This document shows, piece after piece, positions 44,048 to 52,572 of a stretch of 64,000 nucleotides of DNA. Origin of the DNA: RGIG6353 sp964650465. Its GTDB lineage: Bacteria > Bacillota > Clostridia > Oscillospirales > SIG627. The stretch spans positions 1-64,000 of the forward strand of contig CAZYTA010000010.1 in assembly GCA_964650465.1 (NCBI GenBank), given 5' to 3'. Position 1 is the first letter of the stretch. Each line of letters opens with the position of its first letter. A program made the position numbers and the translations under genes. A model generated the notes under the pieces. The model had not been told where the DNA came from and searched no databases. It saw only the letters and a program-made list of their open reading frames with translations.

Positions 44048-44905
44048 ATGAAAAAAATAATAATACCCATAGTAATCATTTTTGTTATCGCTGTCCTTCT
44101 CATGTCAACGGTAGTTACAAAAAGCAACGAATATACCCTTGTAAAGCAATTTGGCAAGGTTGAGAGAATTGTGTCAGAAGCAGGACTTTCCTTTAAGGTT
44201 CCGTTTATACAGCAAACCGAAAAGCTTCCCAAAACAATAATGCTTTATGACCAGGCAGAATCCGATGTTATTACCAAGGATAAAAAGACGATGGTAATTG
44301 ATAATTTTGTTCTTTGGAAGATAACCGACCCTCTCAAGTTTGTACAGACACTCAATACCATTCCTGAGGCTGAGCGCCGTATTGAGACCGTTACATACAA
44401 TGCTATAAAAAATGCTGTAGGTACAATAGACCAGACAGACATTATCAACGGCAGAGGAAAATCTCTCAGTGACGGTATAGTTGCTACTGTACAGCCTGCG
44501 TTTGAAGAATACGGAATACAGATAATCGACAATGAGATAAAGCGTCTTGACCTTCCCGAGGACAACAAGGAATCTGTATATGCACGTATGATTTCCGAGC
44601 GTAATCAGATAGCCGCAGAATATATTGCCCAAGGTAATGAGGAATACCAAAAGATAATCAACGAAACAGATAAAGAAGTTTCTATAATTGTTTCGTCAGC
44701 CAATGCTCAAGCATCACAGATAAGAGCTGAGGGCGAGGCGGAGTATATGAGAATTCTTTCCGAGGCATATAACAGTACCGAAAGACAGGAATTCTATGAG
44801 TTTACACGCTCACTTGAGGCGCTTAAGGTCACAATGAAGGGTTCAAACAAGACTCTGTTTCTGCCCATTGATTCTCCGTTAACAAAGATTTTTGTTGGTG
44901 AATAA
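44048..44905 (+). CDS. hflC: SPFH/band-7 membrane protein HflC-like
   Basis: 285 residues. N-terminal helix (~3-22), SPFH domain with EYTLVKQFGKVERIV and LSFKVPFIQ, then the coiled-coil helix ending in AQASQIRAEGEAEYMRIL, an HflC hallmark. GGAGG ribosome site inside the hflK end. It partners HflK. Confidence 0.9.
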   Translation: MKKIIIPIVIIFVIAVLLMSTVVTKSNEYTLVKQFGKVERIVSEAGLSFKVPFIQQTEKLPKTIMLYDQAESDVITKDKKTMVIDNFVLWKITDPLKFVQTLNTIPEAERRIETVTYNAIKNAVGTIDQTDIINGRGKSLSDGIVATVQPAFEEYGIQIIDNEIKRLDLPEDNKESVYARMISERNQIAAEYIAQGNEEYQKIINETDKEVSIIVSSANAQASQIRAEGEAEYMRILSEAYNSTERQEFYEFTRSLEALKVTMKGSNKTLFLPIDSPLTKIFVGE

Positions 44906-44906
44906 T

Positions 44907-45587
44907 ATGGTTTTAGCTACGGTACTAAGGTATATCGATGTTAAAGAGGGAGGTCCTTGGGACTACAGATACTACATTCCCCATGATTTTAAGCTTATGG
45001 CGGACAAGTACGGTGTGGGATTGGCGGCAGTGATGTCGGATAGCGAAATAGAGGAGACCTGCCGGAATTGTGACGGTCTTATTATTCCCGGCAGCACATC
45101 GGATATAAATCCTGCCTATTACGGACAGCCTTCCGACGATTTCAGTCAGCCTGTTGACGAGTATGCTCTTGATAAAAAGCTTATTGACTTCTTCATTGAA
45201 AAGAAAAAGCCGATATTGGGAATATGTGCGGGACTGCAGGAGTTGAACATTTATTTCGGCGGAAGCATAAAAAAGATAGACAACGGGGTACAGCACTGCA
45301 GTAAGGGGCTTTTAAAGCATCCCATAAGCATAAAGGAAAACTCCTTTGTTTATGATGTTTTTGGAAGCTGTGAAGCGACTGTCAATACCTTTCACTACTG
45401 GCATATCGACAAATTAGCTGACTGCCTCAAAGCTGTAGCTTTTTCCGAGGACGGTATAATAGAGGCGGTGGAATGTCGGGGAAAAAAGGTGTTTGCTACT
45501 CAATGGCATCCTGAGCTTTCATACCATGCAGACGATTCAATCGAAAACAGACTGTTTGAAAATTTCATAAAGTTCTGTGAAAAATAA
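44907..45587 (+). CDS. Class I glutamine amidotransferase-like hydrolase (peptidase C26)
   Basis: 226 residues from ATG at 44907, one base after the hflC stop; the ribosome site (GGTGA) is weak, so coupling to hflC is likely. Nucleophile Cys in ILGICAGLQELN, with His and Glu in ATQWHPELSY; IIPGSTSDINPAYY is the oxyanion-region motif of the PuuD group. These enzymes hydrolyse gamma-glutamyl amides such as gamma-glutamyl-GABA. Substrate not known. Ends at a terminator. Confidence 0.87.
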   Translation: MVLATVLRYIDVKEGGPWDYRYYIPHDFKLMADKYGVGLAAVMSDSEIEETCRNCDGLIIPGSTSDINPAYYGQPSDDFSQPVDEYALDKKLIDFFIEKKKPILGICAGLQELNIYFGGSIKKIDNGVQHCSKGLLKHPISIKENSFVYDVFGSCEATVNTFHYWHIDKLADCLKAVAFSEDGIIEAVECRGKKVFATQWHPELSYHADDSIENRLFENFIKFCEK

Positions 45588-45590
45588 TAC

Positions 45591-45622
45591 AAAAAATCAA
45601 GGTCACTGACCTTGATTTTTTT
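45591..45622. terminator. Intrinsic terminator after the C26 hydrolase
   Basis: AAATCAAGGTCA pairs with TGACCTTGATTT; A- and T-runs flank it on both sides. Confidence 0.88.
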
Positions 45623-45730
45623 ACTTTATAGGAAATTTCTCCATTGTAACACCCGAGCCGCATAGATTTTACTTGGGATGAGATGTATTAACTGCGGCGA
45701 GCAATGTCAGCGGCGACTCGTCGCTTTTTT
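45621..45730 (-). repeat. Dispersed two-stem intergenic repeat, copy F2 (divergent)
   Basis: Minus strand: stem 1 GCGAC-GA-GTCGC, then TGACATTGCTCGCCGC, stem 2 GCCGC with GCGGC (compensated), tail AATTTCCTATAAAG. Head-to-tail with copy F1. Confidence 0.65.
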
Positions 45731-45836
45731 ATCTCATAAGAAATTGCATTAAAACGACCTCGCCGTATTATCTTGTTTGGCTATATCTATAGGTTATGAT
45801 AAGTGAGAAATGTCAGAGGCTGATAGCAGCTTTTTC
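45725..45836 (-). repeat. Dispersed two-stem intergenic repeat, copy F1
   Basis: Minus strand: stem 1 GCTG-CTAT-CAGC, then TATCATAACCTAT, GATATAGCCAAACAAGAT, ACGGCGAGG and TTAATGCAATTTC, almost identical to the copies at 55535 and 55640. Its left end encodes the last five codons and stop of the LysR gene. Confidence 0.8.
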
Positions 45837-46784
45837 CTTTGACAGAATTTCAGTTGCTGTTGAAATAAATTCTTGAGCAATTTTCGGCAATTCTTTTTCC
45901 TTTATATACAGGATTTTTGCTTGGCGGAAATTTTCGGGATGGTCTGTGATAAAGTACAGTACTTCGGGAGATTCAGGAAGATTCTTTACCAAATAATCTG
46001 TGGTAACAATAGCCCCCATGCCGTTGAGCATCATTCTGTAATGTGCCTCAAGGGTCTGAGCATTATATATGTGGCAGGAGGAGATACTGCCGTTTTCGAT
46101 AAATTTATGAACGTAATGCTGTATACTTGAGTTTCTGCTGACTCTTAAAAACTCAACTTCGCTGAAGAGAGTATAATCCGTAATTATTTTTTTGCTGTCA
46201 ATTTTACCCGATACTATGTCATTGTGAGAAAGGGCAAAACCAAGAAGCCTTTCGTCGGTAATACCGTCACGCCTTACCGCTACTACAAAGCATTCGTTGT
46301 GCAGAGGAACGTACGAAAACCTGTTTTCGTTACAGGTGTAGTTTATCATAAGATCGGCTGTTCCGTTTTCGAGCATTGCATATACTTCTTTTTTTGAGTA
46401 GGTGTTGCAGAAATTTGCAGTCAATTCTACGTTGGGATATGCTTTGTGAAGTATTCCGAAAACCTCGGGGATGATTTTATATGACAGGTAATTCGTACCT
46501 ACAACCACAAGCTTATCTTCCGACAGCTCGGAAACAATTCTGATACGTCGGTGCATATTCTTTTCGTTTATCAATGCTTCTTCAATATATTCTAAGTATA
46601 TTTTTCCTTCACGGGTTAGAGATAGGGGAGTGGTTCGTCTGTTGAATATCTCAAACCCGAGTTCATTTTCAAGCTTCTTTACGGTAGCACTCAGCGAAGG
46701 TTGGGATATATACAATGCCTTTGCAGCCGCAGAAAAGCTTTTTGTCTCGTATATCTTATATACGTATCGGTTTGCTCTTTCCAT
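45813..46784 (-). CDS. LysR-family transcriptional regulator
   Basis: 323 residues. N-terminal winged helix (KSFSAAAKALYISQPSLSAT, FEIFNRRTTPLSLTREG) and a periplasmic-binding-like effector domain from about residue 90 (KLVVVGTNYLSYKI). It usually needs a small-molecule co-inducer. Divergent from the second giant secreted protein, so that gene is the likely target. The C-terminal AAISL and the stop are made from a dispersed repeat, so the ancestral end may have differed. Confidence 0.9.
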   Translation of the reverse strand: MERANRYVYKIYETKSFSAAAKALYISQPSLSATVKKLENELGFEIFNRRTTPLSLTREGKIYLEYIEEALINEKNMHRRIRIVSELSEDKLVVVGTNYLSYKIIPEVFGILHKAYPNVELTANFCNTYSKKEVYAMLENGTADLMINYTCNENRFSYVPLHNECFVVAVRRDGITDERLLGFALSHNDIVSGKIDSKKIITDYTLFSEVEFLRVSRNSSIQHYVHKFIENGSISSCHIYNAQTLEAHYRMMLNGMGAIVTTDYLVKNLPESPEVLYFITDHPENFRQAKILYIKEKELPKIAQEFISTATEILSKEKAAISL

Positions 46785-46832
46785 ATTTACCTCATAGATT
46801 TTTGTTTATGTATACGAAAGCTTTATTTGTAT

Positions 46833-46861
46833 TTGATTATATCATAAAAATATGTTAAAAT
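46833..46861 (+). promoter_or_regulatory. Predicted promoter of the second giant secreted protein
   Basis: TTGATT at 46833-46838, 17-base spacer, TAAAAT at 46856-46861. It overlaps the expected LysR-binding interval between the two divergent genes. Confidence 0.55.
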
Positions 46862-46883
46862 CAAGAAAATGGAGGTATTATAT

Positions 46884-49800
46884 ATGAAGAAAATCATTAT
46901 CTTTTTAACGCTTTGCTTATCCGTTTTTTCGCTTTCCTTCACAGCTTTAGCTGCAGAAAGCTACAGCAATGCGGATATAATAAAGGAAATTGTATATGCC
47001 TATGACAGGCAGGGAGATACGATTCTTTATGACCAGCTCAATTCAAGGCGTCATGTATCGGCATCTCCGGAGGATGCAACAAGTCAAAAAACCATATACC
47101 TTGATTGCAGCAGCTTTGTAAACTCTTGTTACGTGGAGGCATTCGGTATAAATATTTTGCCCTATGACCTTAGTGAAAAGAGCTGCTCCACCCTGAATTA
47201 CCATTATTACGCAAGAGGTGATTTCGGCGAAAATCCCGGTGTCATAGGTCACTGGGAAGCGGAGGATTGGGCGAATGCCGAGGACAAGCAGGCTATTGTG
47301 GATTTCATGAAGGAAAATCTGCAGATAGGCGACGTTCTCAACTACCGCCACCTCAAATCCTCGGGCAGCTATGCGGGACACGTGTACATATATGTGGGTA
47401 ATAGCACCTTCTATCATTGTGCAGGTGCGGGGTCATATACAGTAAACACCTCAAATCCATCAAAATCATATGAAAATGACGAGACCGAGACCAATCGTAT
47501 ACAGTATATTTCTTTTGCGAATATATTTACTACTACAACAAGCTCGAGATATATTTTCAAGGCAACCACAGAGGATACAGTTACCTGTTTCAGCCTTCAC
47601 AGACCGCTTTCCCGTGACAATGTGACTCCTACCGAAAAAACTCTGAAAAGAATGGCAATTGCGGGACTTGACAGCGAAAAGACCTCCGATGTTGCTCCCA
47701 ATACAGCTGTTTTTGCGGGAGACACTATAACCTACACCGTGGCAATGAAGAATTACGGAAGCAATGCACTTGAGGGTGTTTCACTTACAGATACACTTCC
47801 CGAAGGCACTGAATTTGTATCGGGCAGCGAGGGCGTGACAGTTACAGACGGTGTACTTTCATGGATAGGTGATATTGCTTCGGGTGCAACCGTTAACGTA
47901 AGCTATACTGTTAGTGTTACAAAAAATCCTGCCTCCTCACTTATTGTAAGTGACAAAACAGATGTCGGCGGCGTAAAGCTTGCCACAATAACTCACACTG
48001 TATCAGGACTCACAAAGGCTCAAATTTCATTGGTTGTTGATACAGCAAAAAACCACCTTGCCAACGGTTCGGAATTCAGAAACGGTATTGATATGACCTT
48101 TGATATCTACCGCAGTGTGTTGGGTGTTGACCTTTATGAATATGTTCCCTTAAAACAGACAGAGCAAAAGACAATATATACCGACGAAAACGGCAAGCTT
48201 GTAGGACTCACCGAGGGTGTTTCCTACGAATATGCAAACCTTAACGATACAGCACTTCTGAAGGAGCTTGCCGAAAACGGAGCGTTGAGCACAGGCTTTA
48301 CATATTCTCCCGTGACCGAGGACACTGTACTCACCGCAGGTATCTGGGGTGTCAGAGAGGTATCGGGCGAGGATGTCCACACAGTTTATGTAAAGGGGGA
48401 TTCCACCTATAACATACTTCACCTTGACGAAGACGGAAAGGTAGTGGATGACGGAAGAACCGCCAAGAATTTCAAAAATGCCGTAACACTCCGTGATGTG
48501 AGAGATTTCAGCAAGGGTGTATGGTGCGGACCTCTCGGATATCATGGCACAACGGGAAATAACCTTACCCTTGCCAGCGGCGGCTATGACAGCCTTATCA
48601 ACCACGCAGGAAAGGCTTATGCAGGTCTTTTCACAGGCGATGATGCGGTGTATAATCTGGACTACGCAGGACTTGTCCATGCAGTTGAATCGGAATATGC
48701 AACCTATCAATACCTTGACAATGAGGTAATACCTTTTGCGGAATTTGTGAGCTATTCATACCAGACACGCCGCTACAGGTCATATATTACAGCTTCGGGT
48801 ACTGTAAATACAAAATTCATTTTCTATGTTATCACAGAGAACGGAGAGCTTGTAACCCGTGAGTGGACCGATGCAATGACCTTCAATACCGACTCAAAAA
48901 AGACTCACACAGTTAAAGTGACAGATTTTGAAGATACTACAGGATATATAGTTGCCATGGAGATACATCCCACAGGTGATGTACCCGAGACAACTACTCT
49001 TTCCGCAACATCAAATGCCTCCTCCGATAACGGAAGTATTTTCAATATAATACTCATAAAGGATGGCTATAAGACTTTTGCGGACACCGCAGTTCTTGAC
49101 ACGGTAATCGATACCGAAAAGCTTACAATTTCAGCTGATTCCGATTTTGCAAAAATTACAGCCCCCTCTCTTTACGGCGGTATGACTATCAGAACAGGTA
49201 TGTATAAGATACCCGACAGCGTGCGTTCACGTCTTGTTAAGGAAAGCGACCTTGCAGTCGGTGATATAATCGTTGCAGATTGGTCGGGCGGTATAATAAC
49301 CTACCTTTATATTGGTGACTCAACTCTCCTTTCCGTTGAAAGCGGTAAGATAGTCACAAAGACAATAGGCGACGATATCTACGGTACGGATGCCGATAAT
49401 ATTCTGGTATCACTCTACGCCTACGACAGATTTGCAGTTATACGTCCTTCAATGAGTGCTCTGGAGGCAAATGTAACCGTTGAGTCGATTGAAGTTACAC
49501 AAATGCCCGATAAAGCCGAGTATTTCACACATGAGACCTTTGAGAAAGCAGGTATGGTTGTAACAGCAACACTCAGCAACGGAAATACGGTTGACGTGTC
49601 CGATTACACGGTAAGTCATGATGCGTTTGCTTATCCGAGTACAACGGTAACTGTGTCCTACGGCGACCTGAGCACATCAATTGATGTAACTGTTCACAAG
49701 ATTGAGGATATCAAAATTGCAACTCTACCCACAAAGATGTCCTACTTCAACAAGGAAGCCTTCGACCCCGAAGGAATGGTTGTAAATGCGGTTTTCTCAA

Positions 49801-52505
49801 GCGGTGATGAACTGGCGATTACAGATTATGTTGTATCTCCCGAGGTGTTTGTATATCCCGACAACGTGGTGACAGTTACCTTCGGTGATTATACTAAGAC
49901 ATTTGAGGTTGAGCTTTCAAGCGAATATCGCACAGTGAGTGTTTCCGAGGCACATACACTTGACTCGGATGCCATGGTGTGCGTTGAGGGTTATTTTGTA
50001 GGTGCGGGTGACGACGGTCAAAAGGAAATACTTATAAAAGATATAAATTCCGATACAGTTATCGCTGTCCGCGGAGTTCCCGGTACATATCCCGATTATG
50101 AATACAAATACGGAGATAAGGTGAAAATTACTGTCTGTGTTGCGATTACTTCAAGTACATACGATTATGACAGAAAGTATCTTAAATATTCTGAGGAAAA
50201 CAGTGATATAGCAGCTACAATCGAATCAAGAGGAAACAAGATAACATTTAATTTTGACAATGTTATTGAAGTGAAGAGTCAAAGCGATTTTGCTTCAGTT
50301 CTCAGTACCAATGATAATTTCTACAAATATATAAAGGTTTCAGGAACAACATACTTCAGCGGATATAAATCATCTTCAGCCACCAATCCCGAGCGCTTCA
50401 GAATACATATGAATCCCAATGCCGCAGAGGTGTCAAATATACGCACAAACGGAAGTCAGGTAGCAAACCTTACACTTTCAACACATTATGTAAACCTTGG
50501 CGAAAGCTGGTATACCGACCTTTTTGGTATAGATTATCAGCATGGCGCTTTCCCCGGCCCTTCAAGCGATAAAAGCTTTTATGCAATATACGCAGGTGCA
50601 AACCAATATTACAACAGACTTGTCATTCTTGACGAAAGCTGGGTACTCGACCCTATTAAGGCGACAGATGTAAGCCTTCTCCTTGACGGAAAAATTGGTG
50701 TGAAGGTGTACTTCGAGTACGACAATGCAGTGTTGGATTCCGAAGCCCTGACTTATACTGCGACTCTTAAAAACACAGAAATCGGCAACGAGGAAATCCT
50801 CGACATTCCCGTAACTCTCGATGATAACGGCAGAACGGCATACGCTGTTATTTATATCAATCCAAAGGATGCGGACAATACAGTTGTTAATTCCGTTATA
50901 AGTGCAGGTTCACATTCGGTAGAAGTACCTGAGCTCTCGGTACAGACATACATTGATGCATTTAAAGACCACGAGGAATATGATGAGTATTCAAGCTTGA
51001 TATCCGCACTTGAAAACTATTTGTCTGCTGCTGATATTTATTTTGATGCAAGCAAGACTTTTGATGAAGAAACCGAGCTTTCCGAAGATGAAGAAAGTAT
51101 TCTCGAAAATGTCAAATCCTTTGCAAGTGTCACAAGCAAGACGGTAGGTAATCTTGAACATGCCTCAACATCTCTCATACTTGAGGGCGCTGTAACTATC
51201 CGCCATTACTTCAAGGCGACGGGAGAGGCAGCTCTTGACGATTATACAGTTGAGGGTGGTACTGCATTGAAATACGCAGACAGCGACGGATATGTTTATA
51301 CGGATATTGCGAATATTCCCGCCCATGAGCTTGGAAGTCTTAATACTGTTAAGGTTTCCTTTGGCGAGGAAAGCACAGAGCTTACCTTCTCGGCATACAA
51401 TTACATAGCTCTTACATATGACGGCATCGAAGATGCAAAGCTTCGCAACCTTGTAAAATTGCTTTTCAAGTATGGTTATGAGGCGGCATTTATCGAAAAC
51501 GGTGAGGCATATGCAACCGAGCTTAGAATAATTCAAATGCCCGAAAAGACAGTGTACACACACCATGACACTGTAGATACGCTTGACCTGACAGGCGGAA
51601 AGCTTGAGGTTATATATTCGGATTACTCAACAAAGACAATTGACATGACAGCAGACTTGCTTTCTGAGGAGAGCGAAGAGTGGAAGATTGGAACTGTAAA
51701 CTATGTACTCGAATATGCGGGAGAGAGCGTAAAACTTCCCATAGTATATGAAAATACGGCTATGTCCGTAACCGAGCTCAAAAAGTGTGAGGTTGGCAGC
51801 ACTTATGAGTTTACAGGTATTGTTGTAGGAGCAATTTCAACACACAAATATGCCGAGCTTCTTATCAAGGACAAAAACTCCGATGAATACATTGGTATAA
51901 TCAATACAGGTGTTGTCGGTTCAATCTATGCACCGAGCCTTGACACGAGTGTGGTGAATATCGGAGACGAGATAATTGTGAGTGCAACTTATTATCGTGA
52001 GTCCACTACCTCATCAATCAAGGGAAGCAGAGGAAGATACGGCGCAAATGCCACAAATAATGATACATTTGTATCGGGACTCATGATAGTATCCCATAAC
52101 AATGAAGTGGAATTTGATCTTACCTCGGCAACCGAGATAAGCACTCAGACTGAGCTTGAAGCCTTCCTGGATGACACCTCTAATTTCTACAAGCTTGTGA
52201 AGTTTAAGGGAATGAAGGCAATTCAGTATAAGAACAGTTCAAGCAAGTTGGGATACAGAATATTCTTCGGAACAGGTGTGACCGCACAGAGCCAACAGAA
52301 TATAAACGGAATAAGCCCGTTTATATTCCACCCCACTGTTGACCTTTACCTGCCAAACGGAATAAAATCCTATTTCAGTAATTCAAGCTCAACATCCTAT
52401 TCTTCACCTGCCACCACCGAATACGATGTTTATGCTATGTTTGTGGGAGGCAACAGCTATTATTACGATTTTGTAATATTCGGCGAAGAATTTATGGTAA
52501 AATAA
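46884..52505 (+). CDS. Giant secreted modular protein with N-terminal NlpC/P60-like domain
   Basis: 1873 residues from ATG at 46884, eight bases after GGAGG (the earlier ATG is inside the ribosome site). Signal peptide ~1-25 (ends FTALA). About 30-245: NlpC/P60-like fold with Cys in YLDCSSFVNS (~75) and His in AGHVYIYVG (~166). About 269-350: DUF11-type repeat. About 480-735: the same bipartite module found four times in the 25184-31897 protein. About 740-865: NlpC/P60-like remnant without the Cys. About 866-1012: two Big_3-type Ig domains. About 1014-1254 and 1626-1873: two copies of an OB-fold-like domain. About 1263-1542: the LLLDGKIGVKVYF module shared with the other giant. About 1544-1624: a third Big_3-type domain. 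No wall anchor is visible. Possible peptidoglycan hydrolase or surface adhesin. Confidence 0.75.
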   Translation: MKKIIIFLTLCLSVFSLSFTALAAESYSNADIIKEIVYAYDRQGDTILYDQLNSRRHVSASPEDATSQKTIYLDCSSFVNSCYVEAFGINILPYDLSEKSCSTLNYHYYARGDFGENPGVIGHWEAEDWANAEDKQAIVDFMKENLQIGDVLNYRHLKSSGSYAGHVYIYVGNSTFYHCAGAGSYTVNTSNPSKSYENDETETNRIQYISFANIFTTTTSSRYIFKATTEDTVTCFSLHRPLSRDNVTPTEKTLKRMAIAGLDSEKTSDVAPNTAVFAGDTITYTVAMKNYGSNALEGVSLTDTLPEGTEFVSGSEGVTVTDGVLSWIGDIASGATVNVSYTVSVTKNPASSLIVSDKTDVGGVKLATITHTVSGLTKAQISLVVDTAKNHLANGSEFRNGIDMTFDIYRSVLGVDLYEYVPLKQTEQKTIYTDENGKLVGLTEGVSYEYANLNDTALLKELAENGALSTGFTYSPVTEDTVLTAGIWGVREVSGEDVHTVYVKGDSTYNILHLDEDGKVVDDGRTAKNFKNAVTLRDVRDFSKGVWCGPLGYHGTTGNNLTLASGGYDSLINHAGKAYAGLFTGDDAVYNLDYAGLVHAVESEYATYQYLDNEVIPFAEFVSYSYQTRRYRSYITASGTVNTKFIFYVITENGELVTREWTDAMTFNTDSKKTHTVKVTDFEDTTGYIVAMEIHPTGDVPETTTLSATSNASSDNGSIFNIILIKDGYKTFADTAVLDTVIDTEKLTISADSDFAKITAPSLYGGMTIRTGMYKIPDSVRSRLVKESDLAVGDIIVADWSGGIITYLYIGDSTLLSVESGKIVTKTIGDDIYGTDADNILVSLYAYDRFAVIRPSMSALEANVTVESIEVTQMPDKAEYFTHETFEKAGMVVTATLSNGNTVDVSDYTVSHDAFAYPSTTVTVSYGDLSTSIDVTVHKIEDIKIATLPTKMSYFNKEAFDPEGMVVNAVFSSGDELAITDYVVSPEVFVYPDNVVTVTFGDYTKTFEVELSSEYRTVSVSEAHTLDSDAMVCVEGYFVGAGDDGQKEILIKDINSDTVIAVRGVPGTYPDYEYKYGDKVKITVCVAITSSTYDYDRKYLKYSEENSDIAATIESRGNKITFNFDNVIEVKSQSDFASVLSTNDNFYKYIKVSGTTYFSGYKSSSATNPERFRIHMNPNAAEVSNIRTNGSQVANLTLSTHYVNLGESWYTDLFGIDYQHGAFPGPSSDKSFYAIYAGANQYYNRLVILDESWVLDPIKATDVSLLLDGKIGVKVYFEYDNAVLDSEALTYTATLKNTEIGNEEILDIPVTLDDNGRTAYAVIYINPKDADNTVVNSVISAGSHSVEVPELSVQTYIDAFKDHEEYDEYSSLISALENYLSAADIYFDASKTFDEETELSEDEESILENVKSFASVTSKTVGNLEHASTSLILEGAVTIRHYFKATGEAALDDYTVEGGTALKYADSDGYVYTDIANIPAHELGSLNTVKVSFGEESTELTFSAYNYIALTYDGIEDAKLRNLVKLLFKYGYEAAFIENGEAYATELRIIQMPEKTVYTHHDTVDTLDLTGGKLEVIYSDYSTKTIDMTADLLSEESEEWKIGTVNYVLEYAGESVKLPIVYENTAMSVTELKKCEVGSTYEFTGIVVGAISTHKYAELLIKDKNSDEYIGIINTGVVGSIYAPSLDTSVVNIGDEIIVSATYYRESTTSSIKGSRGRYGANATNNDTFVSGLMIVSHNNEVEFDLTSATEISTQTELEAFLDDTSNFYKLVKFKGMKAIQYKNSSSKLGYRIFFGTGVTAQSQQNINGISPFIFHPTVDLYLPNGIKSYFSNSSSTSYSSPATTEYDVYAMFVGGNSYYYDFVIFGEEFMVK

Positions 52506-52507
52506 TT

Positions 52508-52543
52508 AAAACAGCGATTGACTTAAACGTCAATCGCTGTTTT
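52508..52543. terminator. Bidirectional terminator between the giant gene and GH-D gene
   Basis: AAAACAGCGATTGAC pairs with GTCAATCGCTGTTTT. It serves the two convergent genes. Confidence 0.9.
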
Positions 52544-52547
52544 CCCT

Positions 52548-52572
52548 TTATATCTTAGGAAATGGCATTAAA
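52548..52572 (-). repeat. Dispersed repeat, tail fragment (copy I)
   Basis: Minus strand TTTTAATGCCATTTCC then TAAGATATAAA matches only the tail of the repeat. The stop codon of the GH-D gene (52568-52570) is inside it. Confidence 0.55.
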
